This document shows, piece after piece, positions 39,423 to 48,800 of a DNA stretch of 64,000 nucleotides (positions are counted from its first letter, which is position 1; each line of letters begins with the position of its first letter). A program made the translations under genes and the position numbers. A model generated the notes under the pieces. That model was not told the origin of the DNA. It saw only the letters and a program-made list of their open reading frames with translations, and did no database searches. The stretch comes from Bacteroidales bacterium (GTDB lineage Bacteria > Bacteroidota > Bacteroidia > Bacteroidales > UBA1715). The stretch is from contig JAKSTZ010000003.1 in NCBI GenBank assembly GCA_024402335.1, positions 1-64,000 on the forward strand, written 5' to 3'.

Positions 39423-39444
39423 CCGACCCTAAAATATAAATGAG

Positions 39445-39792
39445 ATGAATCTATTAGACGAAGTAAAGAGCGAGGTTATTGCTAAGAGAGAGTGGCCAGA
39501 ATTCCAAAGTGGCGATACAATTACTGTTCATTATAAGATTAAAGAAGGTGATAAAGAACGTATCCAACAATTCCGTGGTATTGTTCTTCAAAGAAGAAAC
39601 GAAGGTTTCGTAGAAACATTCACTATTAGAAAAATGTCTGGTAACGTTGGTGTTGAAAGAATTATCCCAGTAAACTCTCCAATGATTGATAAAATTGAAA
39701 TCAACAAGAAAGGTAAAGTTCGTCGTGCTCGTATCTTCTACTTGCGTGACCTTACTGGTAAAAAAGCTCGTATCAAAGAAAAACGCGTTTAG
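39445..39792 (+). CDS. rplS: Large ribosomal subunit protein bL19
   Basis: 115 residues, full length: [56 protein letters not shown] and the C-terminal [20 protein letters not shown]. It lies at the subunit interface of the 50S. It is a single-gene unit between its own -7 box and a terminator, not linked to the usual trmD/rimM partners. Confidence 0.98.
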   Translation: MNLLDEVKSEVIAKREWPEFQSGDTITVHYKIKEGDKERIQQFRGIVLQRRNEGFVETFTIRKMSGNVGVERIIPVNSPMIDKIEINKKGKVRRARIFYLRDLTGKKARIKEKRV

Positions 39793-39813
39793 TATTTTAC
39801 TAAACTTTACAAT

Positions 39814-39845
39814 AAAAGGTTGTCTGAATTCAGGCAACCTTTTTT
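39814..39845 (+). terminator. Terminator after rplS
   Basis: AAAAGGTTGTCTGA paired with TCAGGCAACCTTTT (one T-G pair) around a short AT loop, followed by T. Confidence 0.9.
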
Positions 39846-39939
39846 GTTTTATGTAATTTAAATAATTGGATTTGTTTGCCTTTTTGTGAATATTTCTTGA
39901 TTCGCATTTTCGTTATTTTCAAAAAAAGTTTCTATATTT

Positions 39940-39972
39940 TTTGTTATTTACTGTATTTTTTTTTTTTTTTTG
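39940..39972 (+). promoter_or_regulatory. 16-T homopolymer in the promoter region of the barrel operon
   Basis: The run of 16 T is at 39956-39971, flanked by TA (39954-39955) and G (39972), so it reads TA-T16-G; with five T it would be the perfect -7 box TATTTTTG. A TTTG at 39940-39943 could be the -33 element. The tract ends 24 bases before the chosen ATG at 39996. Length change by strand slippage would alter promoter spacing. Activity is inferred. Confidence 0.5.
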
Positions 39973-39995
39973 TTAAAATTCAAAAAATGCGTATT

Positions 39996-41180
39996 ATGAA
40001 AAAAATAAAGACAATTACAACTTTTTTATTTTTGGTCTTTACTACAAGTGTAAATGCACAATTGTTTACATTTTCAGGTCAATTAGGATATGCAAGACCT
40101 CAAGGGAATGTTTTTAAAGATAAAACTACAGGTGACAGATTAAGTTCTTTTGGTCTTGGATATGATGCCGATATTTTGGTTTGTTTTGATAAGTTTAATA
40201 ATAAACTATCGGCAGGAGTTACTTATGTAGGTAGTGTATTATTTGGAAGTGAAAGTTCTTCTGGATTTGATATTGGAATGTATGGATTGGCTCTATATGG
40301 AATAAAGGGTCATTATCGATTGTTACATCCTGATAGAAGTGTAAGTCCATACGTATCTTTGGGTCTAGGATTAAGTCAATTTTCTACACCAGATATTTAT
40401 TTGGATGAAACATTAATCGCAGAGGGGAAAAGTTCTTTCTCTTTAGGTGTTCGTCCTGAAATAGGATTCGATTTAGGAGGCTTATTATTGTCTGCAGCTT
40501 ACTTTGTTCCGATGCGTTATTCTGTCGAATCAACTACTGGTGACTTTAGTGGATCAGCGGGAACATTTTCAATTTCAATAGGATATAGACAATATATTTC
40601 GTTAAATGATATAGGTTTATCTTCTCTATTTAAAAAGAATAAGGATACCAATACTTCTACGAAAGAAAAGTCAATTAGTTCAAAGTCTATTAGTTCTAAT
40701 TTTTCTACAAAAAAACAAAAAGATAAGGAGGTAAATGATACGGATATAGAAATAGAGGATGAAATTTATGAGGAAGTGAAAGCTGCAACTTCTGCAAGTG
40801 AAAATAAATCTAATGAGAAATCTGTTGCAAAGAAAACTTCTAAAAAGACAGAAACAGTAAATTCTGCTCAAAATCAAACAATTGAAAAACAAATAACGAC
40901 AACGCAGAATGAAGAAACGAAAACAGAGATAGTTAATGGGCAGCAATTACCATTACATAATGCAGAATCAGTGAAGGAACCTGTAAGTCCTTCTGAATCG
41001 CGTGTATCTTATGAAAATCCCAATTTTAAGGTTGGAGAGATAGTTTTATATAAAATGCGTGATAGAGTTTATACAGCAACAATTATTTCTTTTATTGGAA
41101 CTAATATAGCATTGGTTGAAATGGAAAATGGTGCAGAGGTAAAACGATATTTGAAGGATCTTGTTAAAGTAAATAAATAA
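39996..41180 (+). CDS. Exported beta-barrel protein with C-terminal SH3/Tudor-like domain
   Basis: 394 residues from the ATG at 39996 (an in-frame ATG lies at 39987). The signal peptide ends VNAQ (about residue 22). Residues about 23-205 have the alternating pattern of an eight-stranded outer-membrane barrel (FSGQLGYARPQG, FGLGYDADILVCF, SPYVSLGLGLSQF, FSISIGYRQYISL). A Ser/Lys/Glu-rich, probably disordered linker covers about 205-340. Residues 342-394 form a compact beta domain starting FKVGEIVLYKM and ending LKDLVKV, of SH3/Tudor type. I know no described protein with this order. It is first of three exported genes spaced by eight bases, behind the T16 tract. An earlier non-ATG start would put T16 inside the coding frame and is unlikely. 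Confidence 0.7.
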   Translation: MKKIKTITTFLFLVFTTSVNAQLFTFSGQLGYARPQGNVFKDKTTGDRLSSFGLGYDADILVCFDKFNNKLSAGVTYVGSVLFGSESSSGFDIGMYGLALYGIKGHYRLLHPDRSVSPYVSLGLGLSQFSTPDIYLDETLIAEGKSSFSLGVRPEIGFDLGGLLLSAAYFVPMRYSVESTTGDFSGSAGTFSISIGYRQYISLNDIGLSSLFKKNKDTNTSTKEKSISSKSISSNFSTKKQKDKEVNDTDIEIEDEIYEEVKAATSASENKSNEKSVAKKTSKKTETVNSAQNQTIEKQITTTQNEETKTEIVNGQQLPLHNAESVKEPVSPSESRVSYENPNFKVGEIVLYKMRDRVYTATIISFIGTNIALVEMENGAEVKRYLKDLVKVNK

Positions 41181-41188
41181 TTGTTACT

Positions 41189-41827
41189 ATGAAAAAACAG
41201 CTTTTTAGCTTGACATTATTGATTTTAATATCAATTGTAGCAAATGCCCAGTATTGGTCACCGAGTGTTTATGTATTTGGGAAAAAATATCCAGGGTACA
41301 TTATAAAGAATAATGGAGAAAAAGTCGAAGGTTATATTGAAGTTCAGATGCAAGGATGCATAGACTCGTATATGAAGAGCAATCAGACTTGTGTTATTTT
41401 TTATTCAGATCCCAATAATAAAAAAACTAAGGTAGTGTACACTCCGGATTATCTACAAGGTTATGTTATTGCAGATAAATATTTTAAATCAATGCATTAT
41501 AGTGGTGGATTATTGTCAAAACCATTACGATTTTTATTGCAGGTTGCGGAAGGTCACATATCAACGTATGTTTGGTATACCCCAAGTGAAGATAGATTGC
41601 CTTATGAAAAGAAATTCGAAGAAAAAATGGTATATCAAAAAGGCAATGAAATGCCAGTAGAACAATCAATGTTATTTCTAAATTTTGCTGGAAAGGTTAG
41701 CGAATTAGTTTCAGAAGATGTTGAACTAGCACAAAAAGTTTTAAATAAGGAAAAAGGATATGGTCGATTAAATATTGATAAGATTATAGCAGAGTATAAC
41801 GAATGGTATGAAAATAATCAAAAATAA
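41189..41827 (+). CDS. Exported hypothetical protein of a Bacteroidota-wide family
   Basis: 212 residues with a signal peptide (1-20, ending ANAQ). The mature part has the pattern I recall from many unnamed Bacteroidota exported proteins: a strand pair PGYIIKNNGEKVEGYIEV, a V-Y-x-P-D-Y-L-Q-G-Y core, FLLQVAEGHISTYVWY, and a C-terminal helix pair ending IDKIIAEYNEWYE. Function of the family is not known to me. It starts eight bases after the barrel gene and ends eight bases before the next exported protein, so all three are one transcript and probably act together in the envelope. Confidence 0.68.
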   Translation: MKKQLFSLTLLILISIVANAQYWSPSVYVFGKKYPGYIIKNNGEKVEGYIEVQMQGCIDSYMKSNQTCVIFYSDPNNKKTKVVYTPDYLQGYVIADKYFKSMHYSGGLLSKPLRFLLQVAEGHISTYVWYTPSEDRLPYEKKFEEKMVYQKGNEMPVEQSMLFLNFAGKVSELVSEDVELAQKVLNKEKGYGRLNIDKIIAEYNEWYENNQK

Positions 41828-41835
41828 GTAACATT

Positions 41836-43434
41836 ATGAAACATTGTAAAATTCTATTGATTCTTCTATTCTTTTGTTGTGCGAATACATTTGCACAAGA
41901 ACCTATTGTTAATTGGGGAAAGTTTCTTCAACCTGATTATGATATTGAAACAACAATATCGTCAGTTTTAGGTATTAGAAATTCTGAATTATTCATAAAA
42001 CGCAAATCAGGTCTTGTTTCTAATCAAAAAGTAGTTATAGATAAATATTCAAAAGATTTCTCTAAATTGTTCTCAAAGGAAATAAGAACTTCGTATGGCA
42101 TAGTTGGTGATAATAAATCTTTAGAAAAGATTTTCTTGACAAATAACTCTATTGTTGCTTTTTATCGTGGATGGCAAAAAGCATCAAAGCAAGTTTCTTG
42201 TTATGCTCAAATTTATTCAATGGATTGTGAATTGCAAACCGAATTTATTGAATTACATACTTTTACAGTGACTCAGCAATTAAATTCTGGGAATTTTAAC
42301 ATTTCTATTTCTCCAGATAAATCAAAGATTATTGTTCAAACAGATATGCCATATACAAAAGGAGAAAAAGAAAAAGTGAGAATTGCGGTATATAATGCAC
42401 AAAACATGGAAATAATGTGGAGTAAAGATATTACTCTTACAAATGAGAGTGAAAGAGGTGTGCGTAATGAAATTTATGTAGATAACGATGGCAATGCGTA
42501 TATGTTTAAAACTCAATTTCTTCCGAAAAATACACGACTATATACCTTATTTACTTGTAATGCAAGTAATAAAGTATGGCAGTCAAATTCGGTAGATTTA
42601 GAAAATAAGCTAATGGCACAATACAAAATGGGTTTTAATTCGAATGGAGATTTTGTTTTGGTTGGCTTTTATGGTAGTCAAAATGAAAATAAGATAGAAG
42701 GAACATATTATTCTAAAATGAATAAAACTTCATTACGCTTTGATGTTCAAAGAAATACGCCATTAGGAGCTAATTTACTTCGCAATTGGAAAAGTGAAAA
42801 GGCCGCTATGTTGGAGGGTGCATCAATTTCAGATTTTAAATTAGTTGATATTCTTTCACAATCAAATGGGAATAGTATTATTATTTCGGAATCACGGTAT
42901 ACTACATCAAAAAATATAGCTCCAGCAGGAAGCGAACCAAAATACGAGTATTCTCTTTATAATAACGATATTATGGTTATTTGTTTAAATCAAGATGGGA
43001 CTCAAGAATGGGGTGCTGTAATTAATAAGAATCAAACAGAAAAATCAAAAACAACAGATCCTGTAAAGACATCTTTTATTTATGGATTATGTAATGATAA
43101 TCTGTACGTTTTATGGAATAATGATGCTTTAAATGTACTATCTGTTAGTCCTACTAAGTGGAATGATCCATCGGGGCAGGCTTTTGTTGGTAGGAAAAAT
43201 TTTGATTCAAATACTACATTGATACCTCCTTTTATGAATATTGTCGACAAGAATGGAAATGTTCTTTATAGAGAGGGAACGTATGGATTACCTCTTTTTA
43301 ATTTATATAAAGATTCTCCGTTCTCTTTATATATGAATCCTCGTCTTTTCGTTAATGATTCAGATGGATTAATAATTTTTTCAGAAATGAGAAATACACA
43401 ACGATATAGAATAGGAAAGATGCAACTCCACTAA
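41836..43434 (+). CDS. Exported hypothetical protein, beta-propeller-like
   Basis: 532 residues with a signal peptide (1-21, ending TFAQ). The mature part is made of repeated beta strands with the turn patterns of a propeller (FNISISPDKSKIIVQTDMPY, YVDNDGNAYMFKTQFL, MGFNSNGDFVLVGFYGS, VICLNQDGTQEWGAVIN). No catalytic motif is recognised and no lipobox is present. It is the third gene of the exported operon and ends at a bidirectional terminator. A scaffold or binding role is a guess from the fold. Confidence 0.65.
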   Translation: MKHCKILLILLFFCCANTFAQEPIVNWGKFLQPDYDIETTISSVLGIRNSELFIKRKSGLVSNQKVVIDKYSKDFSKLFSKEIRTSYGIVGDNKSLEKIFLTNNSIVAFYRGWQKASKQVSCYAQIYSMDCELQTEFIELHTFTVTQQLNSGNFNISISPDKSKIIVQTDMPYTKGEKEKVRIAVYNAQNMEIMWSKDITLTNESERGVRNEIYVDNDGNAYMFKTQFLPKNTRLYTLFTCNASNKVWQSNSVDLENKLMAQYKMGFNSNGDFVLVGFYGSQNENKIEGTYYSKMNKTSLRFDVQRNTPLGANLLRNWKSEKAAMLEGASISDFKLVDILSQSNGNSIIISESRYTTSKNIAPAGSEPKYEYSLYNNDIMVICLNQDGTQEWGAVINKNQTEKSKTTDPVKTSFIYGLCNDNLYVLWNNDALNVLSVSPTKWNDPSGQAFVGRKNFDSNTTLIPPFMNIVDKNGNVLYREGTYGLPLFNLYKDSPFSLYMNPRLFVNDSDGLIIFSEMRNTQRYRIGKMQLH

Positions 43435-43460
43435 TTTAGAGTGTTATCTCAATAAAAAGT

Positions 43461-43492
43461 AAAGTCGAATTTCATGATGAAGTTCGACTTTT
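43461..43492. terminator. Bidirectional terminator between the exported operon and queA
   Basis: AAAGTCGAA (43461-43469) pairs with TTCGACTTT (43483-43491); an inner TTCA/TGAA pairing continues the stem. It lies between convergent genes. Confidence 0.85.
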
Positions 43493-43500
43493 AATATTTA

Positions 43501-44706
43501 TTATGGCATCAACAGCGAGCTATCACCATAGCTCAAAAATCTATAATTATTCTCAAGGGCATGTTTGTACATGTCTTTCCATGCATCACCAATGAAAGCA
43601 CTTATTAATAGTAAAAGTGTGCTTTGTGGTTGATGGAAATTGGTAAACATTGATGTCACTAATTTGAACTTGTATTTTGGTGTAATCATAATTTGCGTAT
43701 AGTATTGAATTTCTTGCAAATTATGTTTTTCCATATAGTTTAGAATTGCATTCAAGGAATCTTTTGCGCTTATGTTTTGTGGCAAATTGTATGCTTCCCA
43801 TTGCGACAAGTGATTAATGTCATCTTGTGGATTTGTATGCAATTTTACGCCGGTCCAATACAAAGACTCTAATGTGCGAACCGATGTCGTTCCTACAGCC
43901 GTTATAAGTGGCAAATGTTTTAGTATATTTTGTATCAAACTCTTTTTTACGATACAAAGTTCCTGATGCATAACGTGGTCGGTGTACAATTCCGTTTTTA
44001 CCGGCTTAAATGTACCAGCACCAACGTGTAAGGTTACTTTATCTGTTTCAATTTGTTTTTGTGCAAATGAAGAAATTACTTCTGGGGTAAAATGAAGACC
44101 TGCAGTTGGTGCGGCAACAGAGCCGTTGTTCTCGGCAAAAATTGTTTGGTATCGGATGTTGTCGTCTTCCTCGCTTTCTCTGTTAAGGTATGGAGGAATA
44201 GGAATTTTTCCTATTTGTTCCAAAATCTCGCTGAATGTCTTTTCTCCAGTCCAACGGAATGTTATAACGAAACCATCTTCGGTTCTTTCTCCTTTTTCTG
44301 CGGTGAAAATGGTATTTGTATTTGGAATTTCAATGTGTAATGGTTCGTCTTTCCATTTTTTTGCGTTTCCAACAACACATTTCCAAGAACATTCGTTGGT
44401 TTGTGCAAACGATTGCTCGTAATTACTAGGGTTGTGAGGTTCCAAACACAAAATTTCAATTCTTGCTCCTGTAGCTTTTTGAAGAATTATTCGAGCGTGT
44501 ATAACTCGGGTGTTGTTGAATATTATTAAAGAATTTTCTGGTAAGTAGTCAACACAATGTTTGAATGTTTCGTCAACGATGGTGCCTTTTGAATACACTA
44601 AAAGTTTGGATGCGTCACGATTTTCCAAAGGATGTTTTGCAATTTTTTCATCAGGAAGCTCGTAAGAAAAATCGGTAATTTTTGCTAAAGTATCGTTTGA
44701 ATACAT
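43501..44706 (-). CDS. queA: S-adenosylmethionine:tRNA ribosyltransferase-isomerase QueA
   Basis: 401 residues, somewhat longer than the usual 340-360. Family motifs are YELPDEKIAKHPLENRDASK at the start, LIIFNNTRVIHARI, GSVAAPTAGLHFTPE and LHVGAGTFKPVKTE, then the C-terminal FHQPQSTLLLLISAF. It moves the ribosyl part of AdoMet onto preQ1 in tRNA to make epoxyqueuosine. The start is the ATG at 44706; an upstream TTG at 44727 lies in the -7 box. The extra length lies in a middle segment around VVGNAKKWKDEPLHIE. No other queuosine gene is in the window. Confidence 0.94.
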   Translation of the reverse strand: MYSNDTLAKITDFSYELPDEKIAKHPLENRDASKLLVYSKGTIVDETFKHCVDYLPENSLIIFNNTRVIHARIILQKATGARIEILCLEPHNPSNYEQSFAQTNECSWKCVVGNAKKWKDEPLHIEIPNTNTIFTAEKGERTEDGFVITFRWTGEKTFSEILEQIGKIPIPPYLNRESEEDDNIRYQTIFAENNGSVAAPTAGLHFTPEVISSFAQKQIETDKVTLHVGAGTFKPVKTELYTDHVMHQELCIVKKSLIQNILKHLPLITAVGTTSVRTLESLYWTGVKLHTNPQDDINHLSQWEAYNLPQNISAKDSLNAILNYMEKHNLQEIQYYTQIMITPKYKFKLVTSMFTNFHQPQSTLLLLISAFIGDAWKDMYKHALENNYRFLSYGDSSLLMP

Positions 44707-44715
44707 TTTTCTGAA

Positions 44716-44732
44716 TAAATTTGTCAAAAGTA
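44716..44732. promoter_or_regulatory. Divergent overlapping promoters of queA and the DUF2027/Smr gene
   Basis: On the plus strand TAAATTTG (44716-44723), with TTTG at 44696-44699, drives the gene at 44765. On the minus strand TACTTTTG (44725-44732) drives queA, 18 bases before its ATG. The two -7 boxes are one base apart, so polymerase binding should be mutually exclusive. Confidence 0.65.
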
Positions 44733-44764
44733 CTTACTTTTACGAAGTAAAAAAATTGAATTCG

Positions 44765-45808
44765 ATGAAATTACAAGTTGGAGATATCGTGCGTTACCTA
44801 AATGATGTAGGTGGCGGCGTTGTGCAGAAGATTATAGATGCCAATATGGTTGAGGTTCTTGATAATGAAGGATTCTTGATACCCGTATTGGAAAAAGAAC
44901 TAGTATATATAGGTCGTTCAGAAAATAAAAAAGAGGATACGACATCGGTTTCGCTTGCGGAAGACCCAATTTCAGTAGATGAAGAAATAGAAGATGAGGA
45001 GATAGAAGGAAATGATAATCCACATTTGTATATTGCTTTTGTAAAAAACAAAAAGAAAAGCAATGAATTTGTTTCATACTTAATTAATGATTGTAATTAT
45101 CATTTGTTTTTTGTCTTGACTGTTGTAAAAGATGATGTGGCAGTTCGACTTGCTTCTGGACAATTAGAAGCAAATGTGAAAACAAGTATGATGACAATCT
45201 CTTACGATGATATTTCGCAACTTGGAGAATTACATTTTCAAGGAATTTTCTTTAAAAAAGGGGAGTTCGTACCCCAGAAAATGGTGTCAACCACTATACC
45301 TATAAGTCCAGTAAAGTTCTATAAACCAGGTGTGTTTACCGCAAATGATTTCTTTGATGAAGATGCGTATGTGGTAGATTTCTATGATTCTACTAAAATA
45401 AAGATAGAAGAAGAAAAGAAACAATTGGGAACGGTAGATGCAAAGAAAATTCAAGAAGCAATCCAAGAAAAACAAGACGATGTTGTTCCTACTGTTGTAG
45501 AGAAAATGGAGGAATCTATACGAGAAATAGATTTACATATACAAGAATTGGTTGACGACCCGTCGCATCTGGAACCAGCTCAAATGTTAGAGTTACAAAT
45601 GAGAACTTTTGAATTGGAGTTGGGGAAAGCTGTAACCGATAGATTGGAAAAAATAGTATTTATCCATGGGGTAGGAAATGGTATTTTAAAAGCAAAAATT
45701 CGTGGTACATTAGATCGAGAATATCCACAATATTTTTATCAAGATGCTTCTTATCAAAAATATAAATTTGGTGCGACATTAGTATATTTACGAAAAATCT
45801 ACAAATAG
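44765..45808 (+). CDS. DUF2027 and Smr domain protein
   Basis: 347 residues from the ATG at 44765 (a TTG at 44756 is also in frame). An N-terminal SH3-like domain (LQVGDIVRYLNDVGGGVVQK to ELVYI, about 3-50), an acidic linker, a DUF2027 beta domain (about 80-215), and a C-terminal Smr domain (about 250-347) with IDLHIQEL and VFIHGVGNGILKAKIR. The H-G-x-G motif is that of Smr nucleases or nucleic-acid binders. In Bacteroidota this protein is widespread but its role is unsettled. Its stop codon touches the ATG of the sensor gene (TAG-ATG), so the two are translationally linked. Confidence 0.85.
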   Translation: MKLQVGDIVRYLNDVGGGVVQKIIDANMVEVLDNEGFLIPVLEKELVYIGRSENKKEDTTSVSLAEDPISVDEEIEDEEIEGNDNPHLYIAFVKNKKKSNEFVSYLINDCNYHLFFVLTVVKDDVAVRLASGQLEANVKTSMMTISYDDISQLGELHFQGIFFKKGEFVPQKMVSTTIPISPVKFYKPGVFTANDFFDEDAYVVDFYDSTKIKIEEEKKQLGTVDAKKIQEAIQEKQDDVVPTVVEKMEESIREIDLHIQELVDDPSHLEPAQMLELQMRTFELELGKAVTDRLEKIVFIHGVGNGILKAKIRGTLDREYPQYFYQDASYQKYKFGATLVYLRKIYK

Positions 45809-48800
45809 ATGAGGATACGTGTTCTGTTATTTGCTTTATTACTTGGAATTCAATGTTTTGCTACATCGAATTCCAAAGTGTTGCATATAACGGTGGACGA
45901 TGGCTTGATTAATGGTAACATTCATCAAATTGCTCAAGATGAACGTGGCTTTATTTGGATTGCTACAGAAAACGGTTTGGTTCGTTATGATGGTTTTGAC
46001 TATACTGTTTTTCAAACCAATTTAAAATCAAAAAGTTGTATCTCGCATAATTTTGTAAATTCGGTTTCGGTGGAACGTGGAGGAATCGTATGGATAGGCA
46101 CCATGTCAGGAGTAGACCGATATGATACCAAAACGGGAGAATTTGAACATTTTTATTTTTATAATGCCTTGGGGAATATCAATATGAAGCCGGGCCTGCA
46201 GGTCTGTCCTATTGATTCAGGTTGTATGGTGCGAAGTGATGACAGGGCCTTATATTTTTGTCGGAGAGGGAACGATACTATTGTACAATATAAGGAATAT
46301 GAATCCAATACATTTATAACAGCATTGGATGTGTTGGACGGCAAACAATTTGTTGCAGGAAATAAGGAAGGACAAGTCTTTATTAGTACAGATCGTGATT
46401 CGAAGTTGTTGGAAAGAAATTCGTCTGTTACATGTATAAAGAACCTGAAGAAAAGTATAATGATTAGTTTTTCGGATGGAACATTAGCTGTTGTTTCTAA
46501 GGATGATTTTGGCAAGAATTCAATACTATATGTTCAATTTCCACAAAAGAATGTATATGTTACGAGTATAGTAGAAACTGAATCTTCTGTTTTGTTGGGA
46601 ACGAGGGCCCATGGTGTATATGAGTTTAAGCAAAATGGACTATTGATTCCCAATGCGGCAAAAAATTTGAGAAATCAAAGTTGCTCGTCATTATTAAAAG
46701 ACAACTTCGGAAATATTTGGGCGGGACATTCTTCCGGTGGTATAACGGTCCAATTGGCCGAGTCTGTAGATTATGAAGAAACAGGTTTGTTTGATGCTTT
46801 AAATGATGTAAAGGTTATTTCTGTTGCGCAAACGAATAATTATTACTTAGTTGGAACAGACGGTTTGGGGTTGTTTGTGTATGACAAACGGTCTGGTGCT
46901 AAACGTGTTTTTTCTGCTTCTTCAGGATTGGATGATGTTGTGACGTCTTTGTCTGTTGATGGAGATAAAGTATGGATTGGAACCTATAATAAGGGAGTGT
47001 ATTGTTTGTCGTTAACAGAAAACAAATTCCTTTATTTAAATGAATTGCGACAATGTCCGGAGAAAAATGTTTCCTCTGTTTTTGTTGATTCAAAGAAAAA
47101 CGTTTGGGTGGGAACATACGAAAGTGGTGTTGTCGTCTATAATCAAAGAACTCATTCTTTCGATAGACATTATACTGGCTACGAAGGTGATGCATATCAA
47201 ACAATATCATGTAATGGTATAACAAGTTTCTACGAGGATAACCAAAACAATATTTGGTTAGGTTCGTATTACGGTTTGACAAAAATAACTAAGGATAATG
47301 CTATCACTTTGTATCGCTATAATGATTTCCCAGGAATGAGAAGTTCGGTGGTGACAACGGTAAGGCAAGATTTACAAGGGAAAATTTGGTTTGGCTCATT
47401 GCAAGGTTTGAGTTTTTATGATGAAGTGCACGACACTATTATTGCGTTACAGAATATTGCTTCAGCAAATACTATGGCGATAAACGATATTCTTGCTCAG
47501 TCAGATAGTACATTACTTATTGTTACTCCAAAATATTTGTATTCGTTTGATACAAGACTGAATAAGTTTCAATATATAGCAACAGTAAAGCAGGGTGAAT
47601 TTGGGAAAAATACCGTTAGTGTTATGGACGAAACGTTACTTCTTGGTACGGATAAAGGTGTAAAAGAACTGATATTCCCAGTAGTAACGTCTATAAAAGA
47701 TGGACATTCTCTTCAATTAACAGATGTTAAGGTGCAACGAAAATCGGTTTTCTCGTTGGATTCAGAATATGAGTTAGAAGAAAAAGATGGCGTATATTAT
47801 TTGAATCTGCCGTATTTTGAAAAAGATGTGTCGTTTTGTTTTTCTGATTTCTATTTTGATGAGAACCGTACACATGATTTCATATATTATATGAAGGGAA
47901 TTGATTCTAAGAAAAATTTGTTGCAAAACGAAAATTCAGTTTCATATACAAATTTGCAGGGTGGAGATTATGTATTTGTAGCTCAAAGTCTTGAAAATAT
48001 AGAGGACAAAATCGAAGTCCATGTACATATAGCAAAAGCTATATGGGAACGTAAATTATTCTATGTAGTTTTATTTGTTTTTATTCTAACTGTTATTGTA
48101 TTTGTGTTTGTTCGCAGAATGCGTATGGTTGTTCGTATGCGTAACAAGTTGCAGAAGCAAATGGACATTAGGATAAAAGATATCGAAAGAAAAAAGAAAC
48201 AAATAGAATTACAGAACGAACAAATCCGTTTGCAGCGGGATGCGGCAACACGTCAGCGGGGAGACTTGGAAAAACAACGTTTCGGATTGGAGAAGAAGAT
48301 AACGTTGTTGTCCGAAAAAATGCAAAAAAACGAAGAGTTAGTCGATGATTTCAAACAAAAAGTTGTGACTTTAAATAAAGAAAAGCAGTCGTTGAAGCGT
48401 AAACTTGATTTGTTTGAGGACAACGTATCTGATGTAATATTTAAGATTGCTTTGCCTTCAGAGACTATAGAATATGTCAGTCCTTCGGTTCAGAATTTAA
48501 CCGGCTATGAAGTAAGAGAGTTTAGTGAGTCGTTGGTTACAGTTAAGGATTTATTGGTAACAGAAGATAGAATGAACTGGCTTCAGTATAGAAATTTAGG
48601 ACTTTCGGGAAGTTTGCCTTCGGAGGTACAATTCTATATTGAAACAAAAGAAGGGGAGCAAAAAAGTATTCGACAGATAGCACGTTACGAAACCGACATG
48701 CAAGACAATATAGTCGCTTTAGAACTATTATGGATGGACGAAGATTCTGGAAAATCATTTTCTGGAGAGCAAGCTTCAGCACAAAAGAAAGTCGTTGACG

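Noticed and set aside
39876..39995. Earlier start of the barrel protein through the T tract (a Phe-rich N-terminus)
   Set aside because: It would need a TTG start and destroys the clear signal peptide that begins at 39996.
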